The notes beneath the pieces are model-generated. The model was not told the origin of the DNA. It searched no databases and saw nothing but the letters and a program-made list of their open reading frames with translations. Shown in pieces: positions 17,907-26,096 of a DNA stretch of 64,000 nt. Position numbers and translations under genes: made by a program. The stretch comes from Emticicia sp. C21 (lineage in GTDB: Bacteria > Bacteroidota > Bacteroidia > Cytophagales > Spirosomataceae), in the NCBI RefSeq assembly GCF_003418935.1, contig NZ_QVMT01000005.1, positions 400,972-464,971 on the forward strand, given 5' to 3'. Numbering within the stretch: position 1 is the first letter of the stretch; every line of letters starts with the position of its first letter.

Positions 17907-18440
17907 ATGGAAGAAGACGAAAAAACAGGTACGGGGTCAGACTTAACCCCTTATGAATTAGAAGGTGTAACGGTAAAAGGTAAAGCAAAGAAAAAAGGCT
18001 TATTCGCAAGCATCGGGGATTTCTTTTCAAACCTTTTTAGTTCAAAAAAAACTATCCAAAGAGATAGTTCTGCTAATGGAGCAATACCTATTGTTATACA
18101 AAGAACTAAGACTCCAATTCTGCCCAGCATTCTTGCTACAATTGGTGAATTAGCTGAACCAATAGCGAGTGTTTTTATTGCCAAAGAGCAAACCAAAATT
18201 GCACAGACATCTATTCAGGCTTTGGAGCAACAACTAAAAATTGCCCAGACTGAAAATGACAGAGCAAAGATTCAGGTTTCTATCGAAGAAATTGAAATGA
18301 AAGAAGAATTCGAGCAACAGGAAACCTATCGTAAAATGATTAATGGAGTAATGATTATTAGTGTCGTGGGTTTAGTTGGTTTCTTCTTTTATGTGATGTT
18401 TGGCAAAGGTAATAAAGATGCTTTACCAAGACGTGCGTAG
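17907..18440 (+). CDS. Coiled-coil protein with C-terminal membrane anchor
   Basis: 177 residues. The start is acidic (MEEDEKTGTG), then LEGVTVKGK and a Lys-rich stretch. Residues 105-140 are strongly helical and probably a coiled coil (IQALEQQLKIAQTENDRAKI). One membrane helix spans about 147-167, followed by a basic tail. The function is unknown. It shares topology with the protein just upstream and is probably in the same transcript. Such pairs could be envelope, virion-like or exclusion proteins; the sequence does not decide. Confidence 0.6.
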   Translation: MEEDEKTGTGSDLTPYELEGVTVKGKAKKKGLFASIGDFFSNLFSSKKTIQRDSSANGAIPIVIQRTKTPILPSILATIGELAEPIASVFIAKEQTKIAQTSIQALEQQLKIAQTENDRAKIQVSIEEIEMKEEFEQQETYRKMINGVMIISVVGLVGFFFYVMFGKGNKDALPRRA

Positions 18441-18564
18441 ATTATTTAAACAAGCAATTACACTTCATTTTACAATCCTGTGGGTTTACCTGATTCAACA
18501 AATCCACATCAGGAAAACAACGCCATTGATGGCGTTACTGCAGATATTATTTCATTTGAATATC

Positions 18565-19173
18565 TTAATGATTTATCACCCTATTCAGGTCTGTAAGAAA
18601 AGCTAAATAATTTACTTTAAAAGTTTTCACACTTTGATTATCCAATTTAGCTTCTAACTTATCGATATCCACAGACCACATACCTTTTTCAGGTACTATA
18701 TAAAGTAGTTCAATAGGATTAATATCATTCAGAAAATCTAGCCCATTGCAGTTTAATAGTTTATCCAAAAAAGCTTCTTCTATCTCTAAAAGTCTTACAT
18801 GTTTCCATTTCTCATACACCTTGATTAACTTATTTTGCCGACTATTCTTAGCAATATAATCAGAATGACCATTATTTCGATAGCAAGTCAATAATGTTCC
18901 ATCTGAAAAATACGATTGAAATATACACCCCATTGAAAGCCGACCAATATCCTGAGCCAAAGTTTCTTTTGATGGCTCATTACTATACCCTGCACTCGAT
19001 TCACACCTACCCAATAATTCTCCACTATCAGCATCAGCCATGAGAGAAATTGCATTAGAATAGAATGGTTGTCCATTTTCGTAATTTATTTTATTTGCAA
19101 GATAGTGCCCTATTTCATGAAATAATACCCTCTTTACTTCTTCATTATCATACCTATCTTCTATTTTGCTCAT
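18565..19173 (-). CDS. Putative HExxH metallopeptidase, M41-like
   Basis: 202 residues. HEIGHY near residue 20 is a gluzincin-type zinc motif. The following LMADADSGELLGRC and later TLAQDIGRLSMGCIFQSYF are arranged like the peptidase M41 (FtsH) domain, where a downstream helix lines the active site; that match is loose. There is no signal peptide or AAA domain, so a cytoplasmic stand-alone peptidase is inferred. It is separated from the upstream minus-strand pair by a strong terminator and is thus a separate unit. Confidence 0.5.
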   Translation of the reverse strand: MSKIEDRYDNEEVKRVLFHEIGHYLANKINYENGQPFYSNAISLMADADSGELLGRCESSAGYSNEPSKETLAQDIGRLSMGCIFQSYFSDGTLLTCYRNNGHSDYIAKNSRQNKLIKVYEKWKHVRLLEIEEAFLDKLLNCNGLDFLNDINPIELLYIVPEKGMWSVDIDKLEAKLDNQSVKTFKVNYLAFLTDLNRVINH

Positions 19174-19200
19174 AATAATTCTTAGAGATTAGCAAAATAC

Positions 19201-19235
19201 TAATAAGAAAGGGGCATTTAGCCCCTTTCTTATTA
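19201..19235. terminator. Strong intrinsic terminator
   Basis: Perfect 15-base arms (TAATAAGAAAGGGGC at 19201-19215, GCCCCTTTCTTATTA at 19221-19235) with loop ATTTA. It follows the stop at 19240 of the minus-strand two-gene operon. Confidence 0.8.
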
Positions 19236-19239
19236 ATTT

Positions 19240-19647
19240 CTATTGCTCTATTTTTGTAAAAACTATTCGTTCTCTTTCTATATGACTTAATTTATAAAGA
19301 AGTCTGTTTTCAATACAATGAAGGACACTTTTATAAAACATAGCTTTTGCCTCATCAGTAATATTTTCCCCTCCTAACGAACCAGTCTTAGGATGCACAA
19401 ACATTAAATATATACATTCATTATATATTACAGCATAAAAGTAAACTCTGTACCCTCCAGACCCATCCAATCTCTTCTTTATATAAGGTCTATCAGCAGA
19501 ATTATTTAATCTTTTTCCAGTAATAATACTTTGAGGGTCGCCAAGCAAAAAGTGTTCTATTATTTCTTTCTCTAGTTCTTTATATGACTTCTTTCTTATT
19601 AACCTTTCATACTCATTTTTAAATTCTTCAATACAATAAATGTCCAT
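19240..19647 (-). CDS. Small protein, possible RelE/ParE-like toxin
   Basis: 135 residues. The central part reads KKRLDGSGGYRVYFYAV then CIYLMFVHPKTGS, a layout like RelE/ParE-superfamily toxins (basic strand, then hydrophobic strand with a conserved Arg). The match is only by pattern. The start overlaps the stop of the upstream gene by one base (TAATG), indicating translational coupling in a two-gene operon, as in toxin-antitoxin pairs. Alternative: an unrelated island protein. Confidence 0.4.
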   Translation of the reverse strand: MDIYCIEEFKNEYERLIRKKSYKELEKEIIEHFLLGDPQSIITGKRLNNSADRPYIKKRLDGSGGYRVYFYAVIYNECIYLMFVHPKTGSLGGENITDEAKAMFYKSVLHCIENRLLYKLSHIERERIVFTKIEQ

Positions 19648-20111
19648 TACAGCATCTCTAATTTCTTGGTAGTATCAGTAAATTCAGTCATCTGTGGCAA
19701 AACAAAGAAGATTGAATTCAAATCTTGATAATTTTCCTTCATATCATCTATTGCCTGTTTAAACATCTTTAATTCTTGAACTGCTATTCCTCTCAATCTC
19801 AATGGATTTAAATCTGCGTAATGTCTGATAACAATAGAATGTATATCCTTAATAATTTGTATTATTTCGGCAAGCTTTTCAAGGCATTCATCATCAACGT
19901 TATTCAGCCAAGTAAGTTTTTCAGCTCTTTGGTTAAGTAAATCAAGTTCTTCGGTTTTTTCCTTTAGATGAGATTTAAGTTCTAAAATTTTATCTAAAAA
20001 ATGATTAACAATCTCTTCTTGTGTTTTCTCTACCTGTGCTTTACTTTTAACATCAAGCATTACATTGAATGTATCGTTGAGTTTATCAATATTTTCTTCA
20101 CAAGTTAACAT
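19647..20111 (-). CDS. Coiled-coil protein coupled to the toxin-like gene
   Basis: 154 residues, mostly helical with long charged heptads (for example LELKSHLKEKTEELDLLNQR), and no HTH that I can see. It is the first gene of the operon with 19240-19647 and overlaps it by one base. As the upstream partner it would be the antitoxin if this is a toxin-antitoxin pair, though a plain coiled coil without DNA-binding domain is unusual for that. Confidence 0.5.
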   Translation of the reverse strand: MLTCEENIDKLNDTFNVMLDVKSKAQVEKTQEEIVNHFLDKILELKSHLKEKTEELDLLNQRAEKLTWLNNVDDECLEKLAEIIQIIKDIHSIVIRHYADLNPLRLRGIAVQELKMFKQAIDDMKENYQDLNSIFFVLPQMTEFTDTTKKLEML

Positions 20112-20356
20112 AAATATTAAGTATTTAATAATTTGAGTTATAGCCTTCTAAACTCACAAAAAACTATTCCATGATATTACCATGAAATATAAATACACAG
20201 CAAATGCGAAATATTCTTTGGCAAGAATGCGCATTTTTATACAATAACAATAAAAATGCAAATATTATTCCAAAAGAGAGAGCTTAGCCAAAAAGGCGAT
20301 TTTAAGGCATTTGAGTAGGTTTTAAAAGGTGATCATGAGTAATTTTAAGCTTTCAA

Positions 20357-20392
20357 TGTCGAAATATCGTCATTGGTTTCGATATTTCGACA
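20357..20392. repeat. Perfect 13-bp inverted repeat with 10-bp spacer
   Basis: TGTCGAAATATCG (20357-20369) and CGATATTTCGACA (20380-20392) are exact complements. There is no T run on either side, so it is not an ordinary terminator. It may be an operator of the operon starting at 20111 or a recombination-type site. Confidence 0.6.
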
Positions 20393-20825
20393 GTAAATAT
20401 GATGAACGGAAAATATTTTTCAAAACATTTTAACAAATTTTTACAAAAAACATACTATTGTTTTCACCCATTAAAAACTTATATCATACACAGGTTTTAG
20501 TGAGCTACGCCTACATTCACAATTAACTTTCTGTGAATAAATATCAATAAAAATACCAGGTTAATTAACTTAAAACCCGTAAACTAATTCGGCTCAACGT
20601 TCTCAGCTTTTTCACACCTCAGCTGCTCACTCAATTTTTAGCGTGCATCGAACTGAATAATCAATTTGATATTTAGCCGGATTTAACGCCATCTACATCG
20701 TGCCTTGAGATATTTTTTTTTCAACTGGCCAACCACGCCAATTACGACGTTTTAGGCCCGAATAATTTACCTACATAACGCCCGAATTGGCGTTGATATA
20801 TCTATACCATCTGTGATTTACTTAC

Positions 20826-20882
20826 CATCAGCACTACCGGCCAATTCACAAAATAATTCTCACTTGTCTCTACTACTTCAAT
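20826..20882 (-). pseudogene. Decayed copy of the small Cys-containing ORF end
   Basis: This stretch aligns with 22965-23022 at roughly three bases in four. On the minus strand it encodes VVETSEN, then after a one-base shift FCELAGSADGK-stop, similar to VVEVSENCYCEIVSSADD-stop of the other copy. No intact frame or start remains. Confidence 0.4.
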
Positions 20883-21004
20883 CACACTAATGACCGGATA
20901 ATAAAAATGTAATTTAGTATTAGTTAAAGTGTGTTAATAATAGGAATTTTAGACAGCAGAACTATTTAATTGACTTCCATAATCCTATTGTTTCCCCGAG
21001 TCTC

Positions 21005-22852
21005 ATGAGAAATTTTTTATTGATAACCCTAAGTATTTTATTTTACACAATTTTTAATCCCTTATTAGCCCAACTACAATGCGGTACTGATGAAATCTAC
21101 AGGAATAATCCTGCGTTGAAGAAACAAGTAGAAGAACAAATCAAACATATCCAGAATTCTACGAATATAGTAGATCCTAATACAGTTTACACCATTCCGT
21201 TGGTATTCATTATTTATCATAAAGGAGAACCAGTTGGTTCAGGCTCAAATATATCAGATGCCACCATTCTGAATGAACTAAGTAAATTAAACGATACCTT
21301 TAGGGCAAGAAATCAGTTTGCAGGCCTTAATGATACTAAAGTACAATTCGCTTTGGCCAATTGTGGAAGCTTCAATAGTATAGTAAGAGTAGATGCCCGA
21401 AGTGTTCCTGATTATGAAAGTAATGGGTTAACCTATGGCAGTTTTACAATGGAAACTCAATTAAGAGCATTACATAACTGGAACGATAGAGATAATTATA
21501 TTACAGTAGAACTAGTGCATAAATTAAACGGAGCCTCAGGATATGCTGGCTATCTAGCCGGATATACTTTTATTGATGTAAATATTTTCTGGTATGGATT
21601 AATGGCACATGAAATAGGTCATGTTTTAAATCTTATGCATACTTTTGAAGGAGACAACGGTGGCATTCAATGTCCTGCGAACAACAATCCTGACACAGAT
21701 GGTGATAATATCAGTGACACGCAACCACATAAAAGCGGTGATAATTGTTATGCTTATACCTCAAGTACCATAAATCCCTGTTCGGGCATTGAGTTTGGTG
21801 ATACGTTTGAAAACTATATGTGTTATAGCGGCCCTTGCTGGAAAAAATTTACCCCCAAACAAATTGAGAGGATAAGAAATAGTGTGTCTACTTACATGCC
21901 CAACTGGTTTAATTCTCCTTATTTGTCAGGACAATCAACTCCACCTATAGGTATTTCTAACCTTAAATGTGGTTCAGGAGCAATTACCCTGTTGGCTTCG
22001 GGTTGCAGTGGCACATATACCTGGTATAGTGATAATACAATCGAAGTCCCTATAGCAACTGGGTCAAGTTATACCACACCTGTTCTCAACACTACAACCA
22101 CTTATTACGTTACTTGCCAATTACTTACTTGCACTGTCTCTGTAAGAGTACCTGTTCAGGCTATTGTTACCCCCCAAAATGAATGTTATTGTGAGTCTTA
22201 TGCTTCTGAGACTACGGATGAGGATATTTTTAATGTAACGTTCGGAACAATTAATAATAATTCGGATTGCAATTCTTTTGGCGGGCCAGGTTCTTCCCTA
22301 AATAGTTATTCAAACTTTACTAATCTCGCACCTGCTATAGTAGTAAAGGGCATACAATACCCTTTTTCTGTGAAGATTAACACTTGTGAAGGTAACTATA
22401 GGAGTGCTATAAAGATTTTTATCGATTTCAATAATGACAAAGATTTTACTGATGCCGGAGAGGAAGTATATGTTTCTCCATCTTCTACTCGTGGAGCTTA
22501 TACAGTCAATGGTAATATAACTATTCCTACTACCGCTTTGGCTGGTACTACACGTATGAGAGTAGTAAATGAAGAAACCGACATTCCTTCGGCAATTAGT
22601 TCTTGTGGTTCTTATGGGTATGGTGAAACAGAAGATTATGCCATTACTATTACAAGTTCATGTCCGGACGACCTTATCTATGAAAGTATCACTCAAGGTT
22701 CCGGTATTTATAGAGCGGTGAATACTATCAACAGCAGGGCTAATATATCAAGCCTCACTACCTATATAGCAGGGAAATTCATTACACTTTTGCCTGGTTT
22801 TTCAGCAGGACCTGATGAAGTATTCAAAAGCGAAATTGGCGGTTGTAATTAA
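21005..22852 (+). CDS. Secreted M43-type zinc metalloprotease with GEVED domain
   Basis: 615 residues. A signal peptide (1-22, ending LLAQ) precedes a pappalysin-like M43 peptidase domain (about 40-300) with HEIGHVLNLMH at 202-212; the downstream Met-turn is probably NYMCYSG. An Ig-like CCHC-type segment (310-395) follows, then a GEVED domain (400-550, YGYGETEDYAIT) and a C-terminal segment like the 3-coathanger-stack domain (SRANISSLTTYIAGKFITLL, PGFSAG). It would be exported and degrade protein outside the cell. It is island cargo, flanked by related decayed sequences on both sides. Confidence 0.88.
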   Translation: MRNFLLITLSILFYTIFNPLLAQLQCGTDEIYRNNPALKKQVEEQIKHIQNSTNIVDPNTVYTIPLVFIIYHKGEPVGSGSNISDATILNELSKLNDTFRARNQFAGLNDTKVQFALANCGSFNSIVRVDARSVPDYESNGLTYGSFTMETQLRALHNWNDRDNYITVELVHKLNGASGYAGYLAGYTFIDVNIFWYGLMAHEIGHVLNLMHTFEGDNGGIQCPANNNPDTDGDNISDTQPHKSGDNCYAYTSSTINPCSGIEFGDTFENYMCYSGPCWKKFTPKQIERIRNSVSTYMPNWFNSPYLSGQSTPPIGISNLKCGSGAITLLASGCSGTYTWYSDNTIEVPIATGSSYTTPVLNTTTTYYVTCQLLTCTVSVRVPVQAIVTPQNECYCESYASETTDEDIFNVTFGTINNNSDCNSFGGPGSSLNSYSNFTNLAPAIVVKGIQYPFSVKINTCEGNYRSAIKIFIDFNNDKDFTDAGEEVYVSPSSTRGAYTVNGNITIPTTALAGTTRMRVVNEETDIPSAISSCGSYGYGETEDYAITITSSCPDDLIYESITQGSGIYRAVNTINSRANISSLTTYIAGKFITLLPGFSAGPDEVFKSEIGGCN

Positions 22853-22959
22853 TTCAAGCTGCTATTTAAATTAATTCAACCAAGTTGATAGTTCTTGTTA
22901 CTAAAGTTATTTGATAATACCATAATTTGCGTTATGATATCTATTGTAAACGTAAATAA

Positions 22960-23169
22960 TTAGTCATCAGCACTACTGACTATTTCACAATAACAATTTT
23001 CACTTACCTCTACCACTTTAATAGCTGATTCTTTAGCATCACAATTGATAGGCTGCTGTTCTGTCGTACCCTTATCAGCAATAGCCATTCTAACTAAAGC
23101 ACACCCTGCCGAAAAACAAGCTATCTGAGGTTTGTTGCATTCTTCTGTGCATCGATTTATTCTTTCTTC
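22960..23169 (-). pseudogene. Small Cys-rich ORF without a proper start
   Basis: An open frame of 69 codons ends in TAA at 22960. The translation has eight Cys-like positions in a regular layout (RCTEECNKPQIACFSAGCA ... INCDAKES ... SENCYCEIVSSADD). No ATG exists before the internal VRM; an ATG at 23173 is in another frame. It may be a frameshifted or truncated small secreted protein. Its C-terminal 19 codons are related to the decayed piece at 20826-20882. Confidence 0.4.
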
Positions 23170-23181
23170 TCATAATAATGA

Positions 23182-23477
23182 TGTGAAAAATTGAGGATTA
23201 TTGACAGGCGTCGATTCACGGTAATAACTGTGATTAGAATAGATAGTTCTACTACTGTTGGCTCACATCAATTGTGAAAATATTAATGTGATATTATCCT
23301 GGTCTGTCACACCTGAGTACTCACAATTGTGAATATTGGAGCGTGATTAATACCAGGTCATTCACACTTGATAACTCACGGACTGTGATAAGTTGACTGT
23401 GAATAAATAAAGCTTCATCACAATCGATTACTCACGACTGTGAGTAATAACATATTTATCTTATTCGGTGATTCACA
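23182..23477. repeat. TCACA/TGTGA iteron-like cluster
   Basis: Half-sites TCACA and TGTGA recur about every 10-20 bp on both strands. Exact TGTGAA/TTCACA occur at 23182, 23273, 23328, 23361, 23398 and 23472. Perfect palindromes are TCACAATTGTGA (23321-23332) and TTACTCAC/GTGAGTAA (23428-23435 and 23440-23447). No gene overlaps it. Confidence 0.6.
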
Positions 23478-23585
23478 TTTAAAGCAATTTTTCAACAAGA
23501 TATTCAAGATATTATTAAAAATTCGGCTCTAAGATAGTTATATAATAGTCATTCTTAAGTTTATATTATAGTTTAATGAGTTTAC

Positions 23586-23615
23586 AAAGAAGCCTGTCAA
23601 TTGACAGGCTTCTTT
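23586..23615. terminator. 30-bp perfect palindrome, terminator-like
   Basis: AAAGAAGCCTGTCAA is followed at once by its complement and then by TTATAT. It is the first of a run of hairpins in this gene-free region. Confidence 0.6.
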
Positions 23616-23760
23616 TATATAAATTGCATGTAAAATGGAGATTTATGGAAAAACTCTACAAAATCAGACATAAAAAGCGTATTGGTATATAGTTTGAAGT
23701 ATGACAATTGATAATCACCATGGGTACATGGATTGATTATTTATTGTAATACAATCTCGA

Positions 23761-24175
23761 AAACCGTGTGAATCTTTCGCACGGTTTTTCTTGTAAATCG
23801 CAAATAAAAAGCCCCCACATAGTGAGGGCATTTATTAAGTTATGATGATTTTTTAGAATACTTAACAGTCCGAAAACTGGTAAGTATTCTAAAAACTATT
23901 AACAAACAAAACATATAAAATCTAAAAAATAACCCTCACAAGCTGTGAGGGGATTTTCGGCAACACTGCATTGTAAAACTATTAAACTTAATCTTTATCT
24001 AACTAAAATGTAAAAAATAAGGCTTCATAGTCGTAAAGCCCATTCCATCTATTTAACTAATAAATTACCATAAAATATTTATGGCAAAAGGTAGTAAAAA
24101 CCAAGACTATGAAAGAACTACAAAACGCTACAATCAGGTTTTTAAGAAATCCCTCTACTAAAAGCAAAGGGATTT
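23761..24175 (+). other. Run of five terminator-like hairpins
   Basis: Hairpins at 23761-23787 (AAACCGTG/CACGGTTT then T5), 23811-23829, 23850-23895 (15-base arms, TTTTTAGAATACTTA and complement), 23933-23951 (CCCTCACA/TGTGAGGG then TTTT) and 24147-24175 (AAATCCCT/AGGGATTT then TTTT). Two of them are followed by the same words (ATTGTAAAACT, TTAAAC). No gene is evident between them; short transcripts each ended by a hairpin would fit. Confidence 0.45.
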
Positions 24176-24238
24176 TATTGTAAAACTTTAAACGAAAGAA
24201 AAATGGCGCAAGAATACAAAAAACATCTCAGAGCTACT

Positions 24239-24490
24239 TTAAAACTGTTTTATCTGATAGGGCATTGCTCCTCTTTGCTTTCCCTGAAACCGCAATACTA
24301 CACTACTAAAATCTAAAATCGCTACAATCTTCTCACCTTGATTTGGAGTAAAGCACCGAATGGAATGAATACCAGGCAAGACTTCTTCTAAATTCTCTTT
24401 TTTAAACCATCTATAAAGCATCACTTTTGTGCAACCATACCGAGTGCAAAGTTCATCTCTATTCATAGGCACATTTATTGATTTTTTCAT
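24239..24490 (-). CDS. Small HTH DNA-binding protein
   Basis: 83 residues. RDELCTRYGCTKVMLYRWFK forms a helix-turn-helix like those of transposon/excisionase-type regulators. IHSIRCFTPNQGEKIVAIL matches the same region of the protein encoded just upstream (24493-24675), so the two are tandem paralogues. Its ATG is two bases after the stop of that gene. A small DNA-binding protein acting in island control or excision is inferred. Confidence 0.65.
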   Translation of the reverse strand: MKKSINVPMNRDELCTRYGCTKVMLYRWFKKENLEEVLPGIHSIRCFTPNQGEKIVAILDFSSVVLRFQGKQRGAMPYQIKQF

Positions 24491-24492
24491 AT

Positions 24493-24675
24493 TTACCCCA
24501 AAATATTAATAATTGCTTGACTTTGACTTACTGTAAAACACCTGATTTTATTGATATTTGGGACAACACTTTCAAGGTTATGTACCTCTATCCAACGTCT
24601 AAAAGTGGTCTTAGAGCATTTATACCGAGCGCAAAACTCAGTACGATTAGTGGGGAGTTCTTCTCTTTTTTCCAT
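24493..24675 (-). CDS. Small HTH DNA-binding protein, paralogue of 24239-24490
   Basis: 60 residues, nearly all HTH: RTEFCARYKCSKTTFRRWIE, then INKIRCFTVSQSQAIINILG. It shares the layout R-x-E-x-C-x-R-Y-x-C-(S/T)-K with its downstream neighbour and ends in the same place in the fold. It begins 10 bp after the stop of 24686-24922, so all three probably form one transcript. Confidence 0.65.
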   Translation of the reverse strand: MEKREELPTNRTEFCARYKCSKTTFRRWIEVHNLESVVPNINKIRCFTVSQSQAIINILG

Positions 24676-24685
24676 ATTGCAAAAT

Positions 24686-24922
24686 CTATTTTTGTGGTGG
24701 TGATATTCTTCCCACTACTTCAACCATATATCTAACAACTGCTGAATTCTGATAACCTCTAAACCCTGTAAATCTTAGTACTTTGAGTTCTTTCAAATGT
24801 TCATCAGTAAAGAGAGCAACAAAGGTTGCCTGAGACATACCCTCAAAATATATCTCCCGAATTTCTTTAATAAATGCAGTCTTGTAACCTCGCTTTTCAG
24901 TACTATATAATGTTTTTGCCAT
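24686..24922 (-). CDS. Small island protein, unknown
   Basis: 78 residues, basic (MAKTLYSTEKRGYKTAF), with FVALFTDEHLKELKVLRFTGFRGYQN. No family is recognised. It is the first of three closely spaced minus-strand genes followed by the tandem HTH pair, and may be part of the same control or excision unit. Confidence 0.45.
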   Translation of the reverse strand: MAKTLYSTEKRGYKTAFIKEIREIYFEGMSQATFVALFTDEHLKELKVLRFTGFRGYQNSAVVRYMVEVVGRISPPQK

Positions 24923-25117
24923 AGCAGAAAGAATTAAAGAATTTTCATTAAATAACCAACCTACACCAGCGACTAACTAAAAAATAGCCCAGTAAAAAAT
25001 GATTCGATAAAATTGATGATTTTTTGAAATGGCTTAGTTTCCATAAATATTTAATTTAGACCAGGTATTAACGCCATTTTTGGAGTGTATTTTCTTGGTA
25101 ATTGAAATTATAAAAAA

Positions 25118-25252
25118 TCATTTTCGAAGAATCCTAAACCACGATTTAACAACCTGTAACCATTCAGACAAACGTTCTTTCTTAATCAAAAATACCAGTA
25201 AGATAAATATCAGATTGACAGATTTAAGCCATGATTGGGAATAGTACCGCAA
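25118..25252 (-). CDS. Possible 44-residue membrane peptide (weak)
   Basis: In the 349-bp gap between 24922 and 25272 an open frame can start at a TTG (25252) and encodes a hydrophobic helix (VNLIFILLVFLI) followed by basic residues and W/R-rich tail. There is no ATG start. It could be a real small protein or chance. Confidence 0.25.
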   Translation of the reverse strand: MRYYSQSWLKSVNLIFILLVFLIKKERLSEWLQVVKSWFRILRK

Positions 25253-25271
25253 AAAGAGAAAGCATCAGGTT

Positions 25272-25568
25272 TTAAGCATCATTTTCACTATCAGGACTTT
25301 CATTTGTACAGTCATACCCTGTAATTCCTTGTGTAAAACCTATGGCACAAAATTCATAAGCAAGCCCATTAGAACCCATTCTCAATTTATAAGATATTAC
25401 TACTTTCACATACCTACCCGTTCTATCTCCATGAATATCTACTTCTCTAAATAGTACTGTATCTTCTACCCTGAAATGCCTATCGTCTTTGATTACTTCA
25501 AATCGCTTTTTGCCTGTCCAAAAGGGTTCAAAGTCATGAGTTGAGAGTTTGAATAAGTGGTGTTTCAT
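25272..25568 (-). CDS. DUF3850-like (ASCH/PUA-fold) protein
   Basis: 98 residues. HLFKLSTHDFEPFWTGKKRFEV, DDRHFRVEDTVLFREVD and GRYVKVVISYKL follow the pattern of DUF3850 proteins (L-K-x-x-x-x-x-F-x-x-x-x-x-G-x-K-x-x-E-x-R-x-x-D-R-x-F-x-x-G-D). These are common in phages and plasmids of many phyla and belong to the ASCH/PUA group, which binds RNA or modified nucleotides. It supports a phage-related origin of this island segment. Confidence 0.65.
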   Translation of the reverse strand: MKHHLFKLSTHDFEPFWTGKKRFEVIKDDRHFRVEDTVLFREVDIHGDRTGRYVKVVISYKLRMGSNGLAYEFCAIGFTQGITGYDCTNESPDSENDA

Positions 25569-25602
25569 TACTCAAGAATGTGGATATAGTAACAGAAAAG
25601 GA

Positions 25603-26016
25603 CTAAAAACGACGAGAAACACTATACTTTTTCTCTTCTTTTGAAACAATCTTAACCCCGTATTTTTTTAATAATTGTTTTTTTGACTCCTCAGTAATGA
25701 ATTGTTTCTTAATTGCTGCTTTATTAGGCTTTAAGGTCATTACATCGGGATAATCAATAAATAGTTTCTTTAATTTAAGAAACCCACCATCTATAATTTC
25801 CTCATTATTGGAAGCACTATAGGATAGGTTAAAATCTCCCATTCTGAATGTTTGTCCATTCCAGCCGGTTGTATTATTTTTAGCGTATTGCTCAAACTCC
25901 AGTTGAATGGCGGCATTTTCAATTTTTAATTCATCAATTAGGCTCTTATTCTCGAAAAACTTATGTAGTCTTTCTTCTAATGCTTCGCCTTCTGTGGGTT
26001 TGCTGAAAATTCCCAT
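25603..26016 (-). CDS. Small island protein, possibly Gam-like nuclease inhibitor
   Basis: 137 residues. An N-terminal helical part (EERLHKFFENKSLIDELKI) precedes a region reading FRMGDFNLSYS, then LKPNKAAIKKQF, then LLKKYGVKIVSKEEKKYSV. That order (T/F-R-x-G strand, acidic loop, LKP-N-K-x-A-x-K-K, GVKxVxxExxxV end) resembles phage host-nuclease inhibitor Gam proteins, but the similarity is by eye only. Alternatives: uncharacterised phage protein. It sits just after a terminator and starts a new transcription unit. Confidence 0.45.
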   Translation of the reverse strand: MGIFSKPTEGEALEERLHKFFENKSLIDELKIENAAIQLEFEQYAKNNTTGWNGQTFRMGDFNLSYSASNNEEIIDGGFLKLKKLFIDYPDVMTLKPNKAAIKKQFITEESKKQLLKKYGVKIVSKEEKKYSVSRRF

Positions 26017-26096
26017 GCTGATAGTGATTTAAGTATGAATAATGAACTTTGCTTATAATGGAGCATTACTCCTGATAGGTTGATTCAAAATTAAAA

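Larger units (their letters stand above)
20112..21004. other. Gene-free 893-bp stretch in the island
   Basis: No convincing gene. It contains a perfect 13-bp inverted repeat (20357-20392), a 9-bp inverted repeat (ACGCCAATT at 20735-20743, AATTGGCGT at 20785-20793), TTCACA/TGTGAA hexamers at 20516, 20532, 20611 and 20845, and a decayed segment at 20826-20882 related to 22965-23022. Confidence 0.6.

Noticed and set aside
23182..23477. CRISPR array
   Set aside because: Repeats are short, palindromic and irregularly spaced, with no unique spacers or cas genes nearby.
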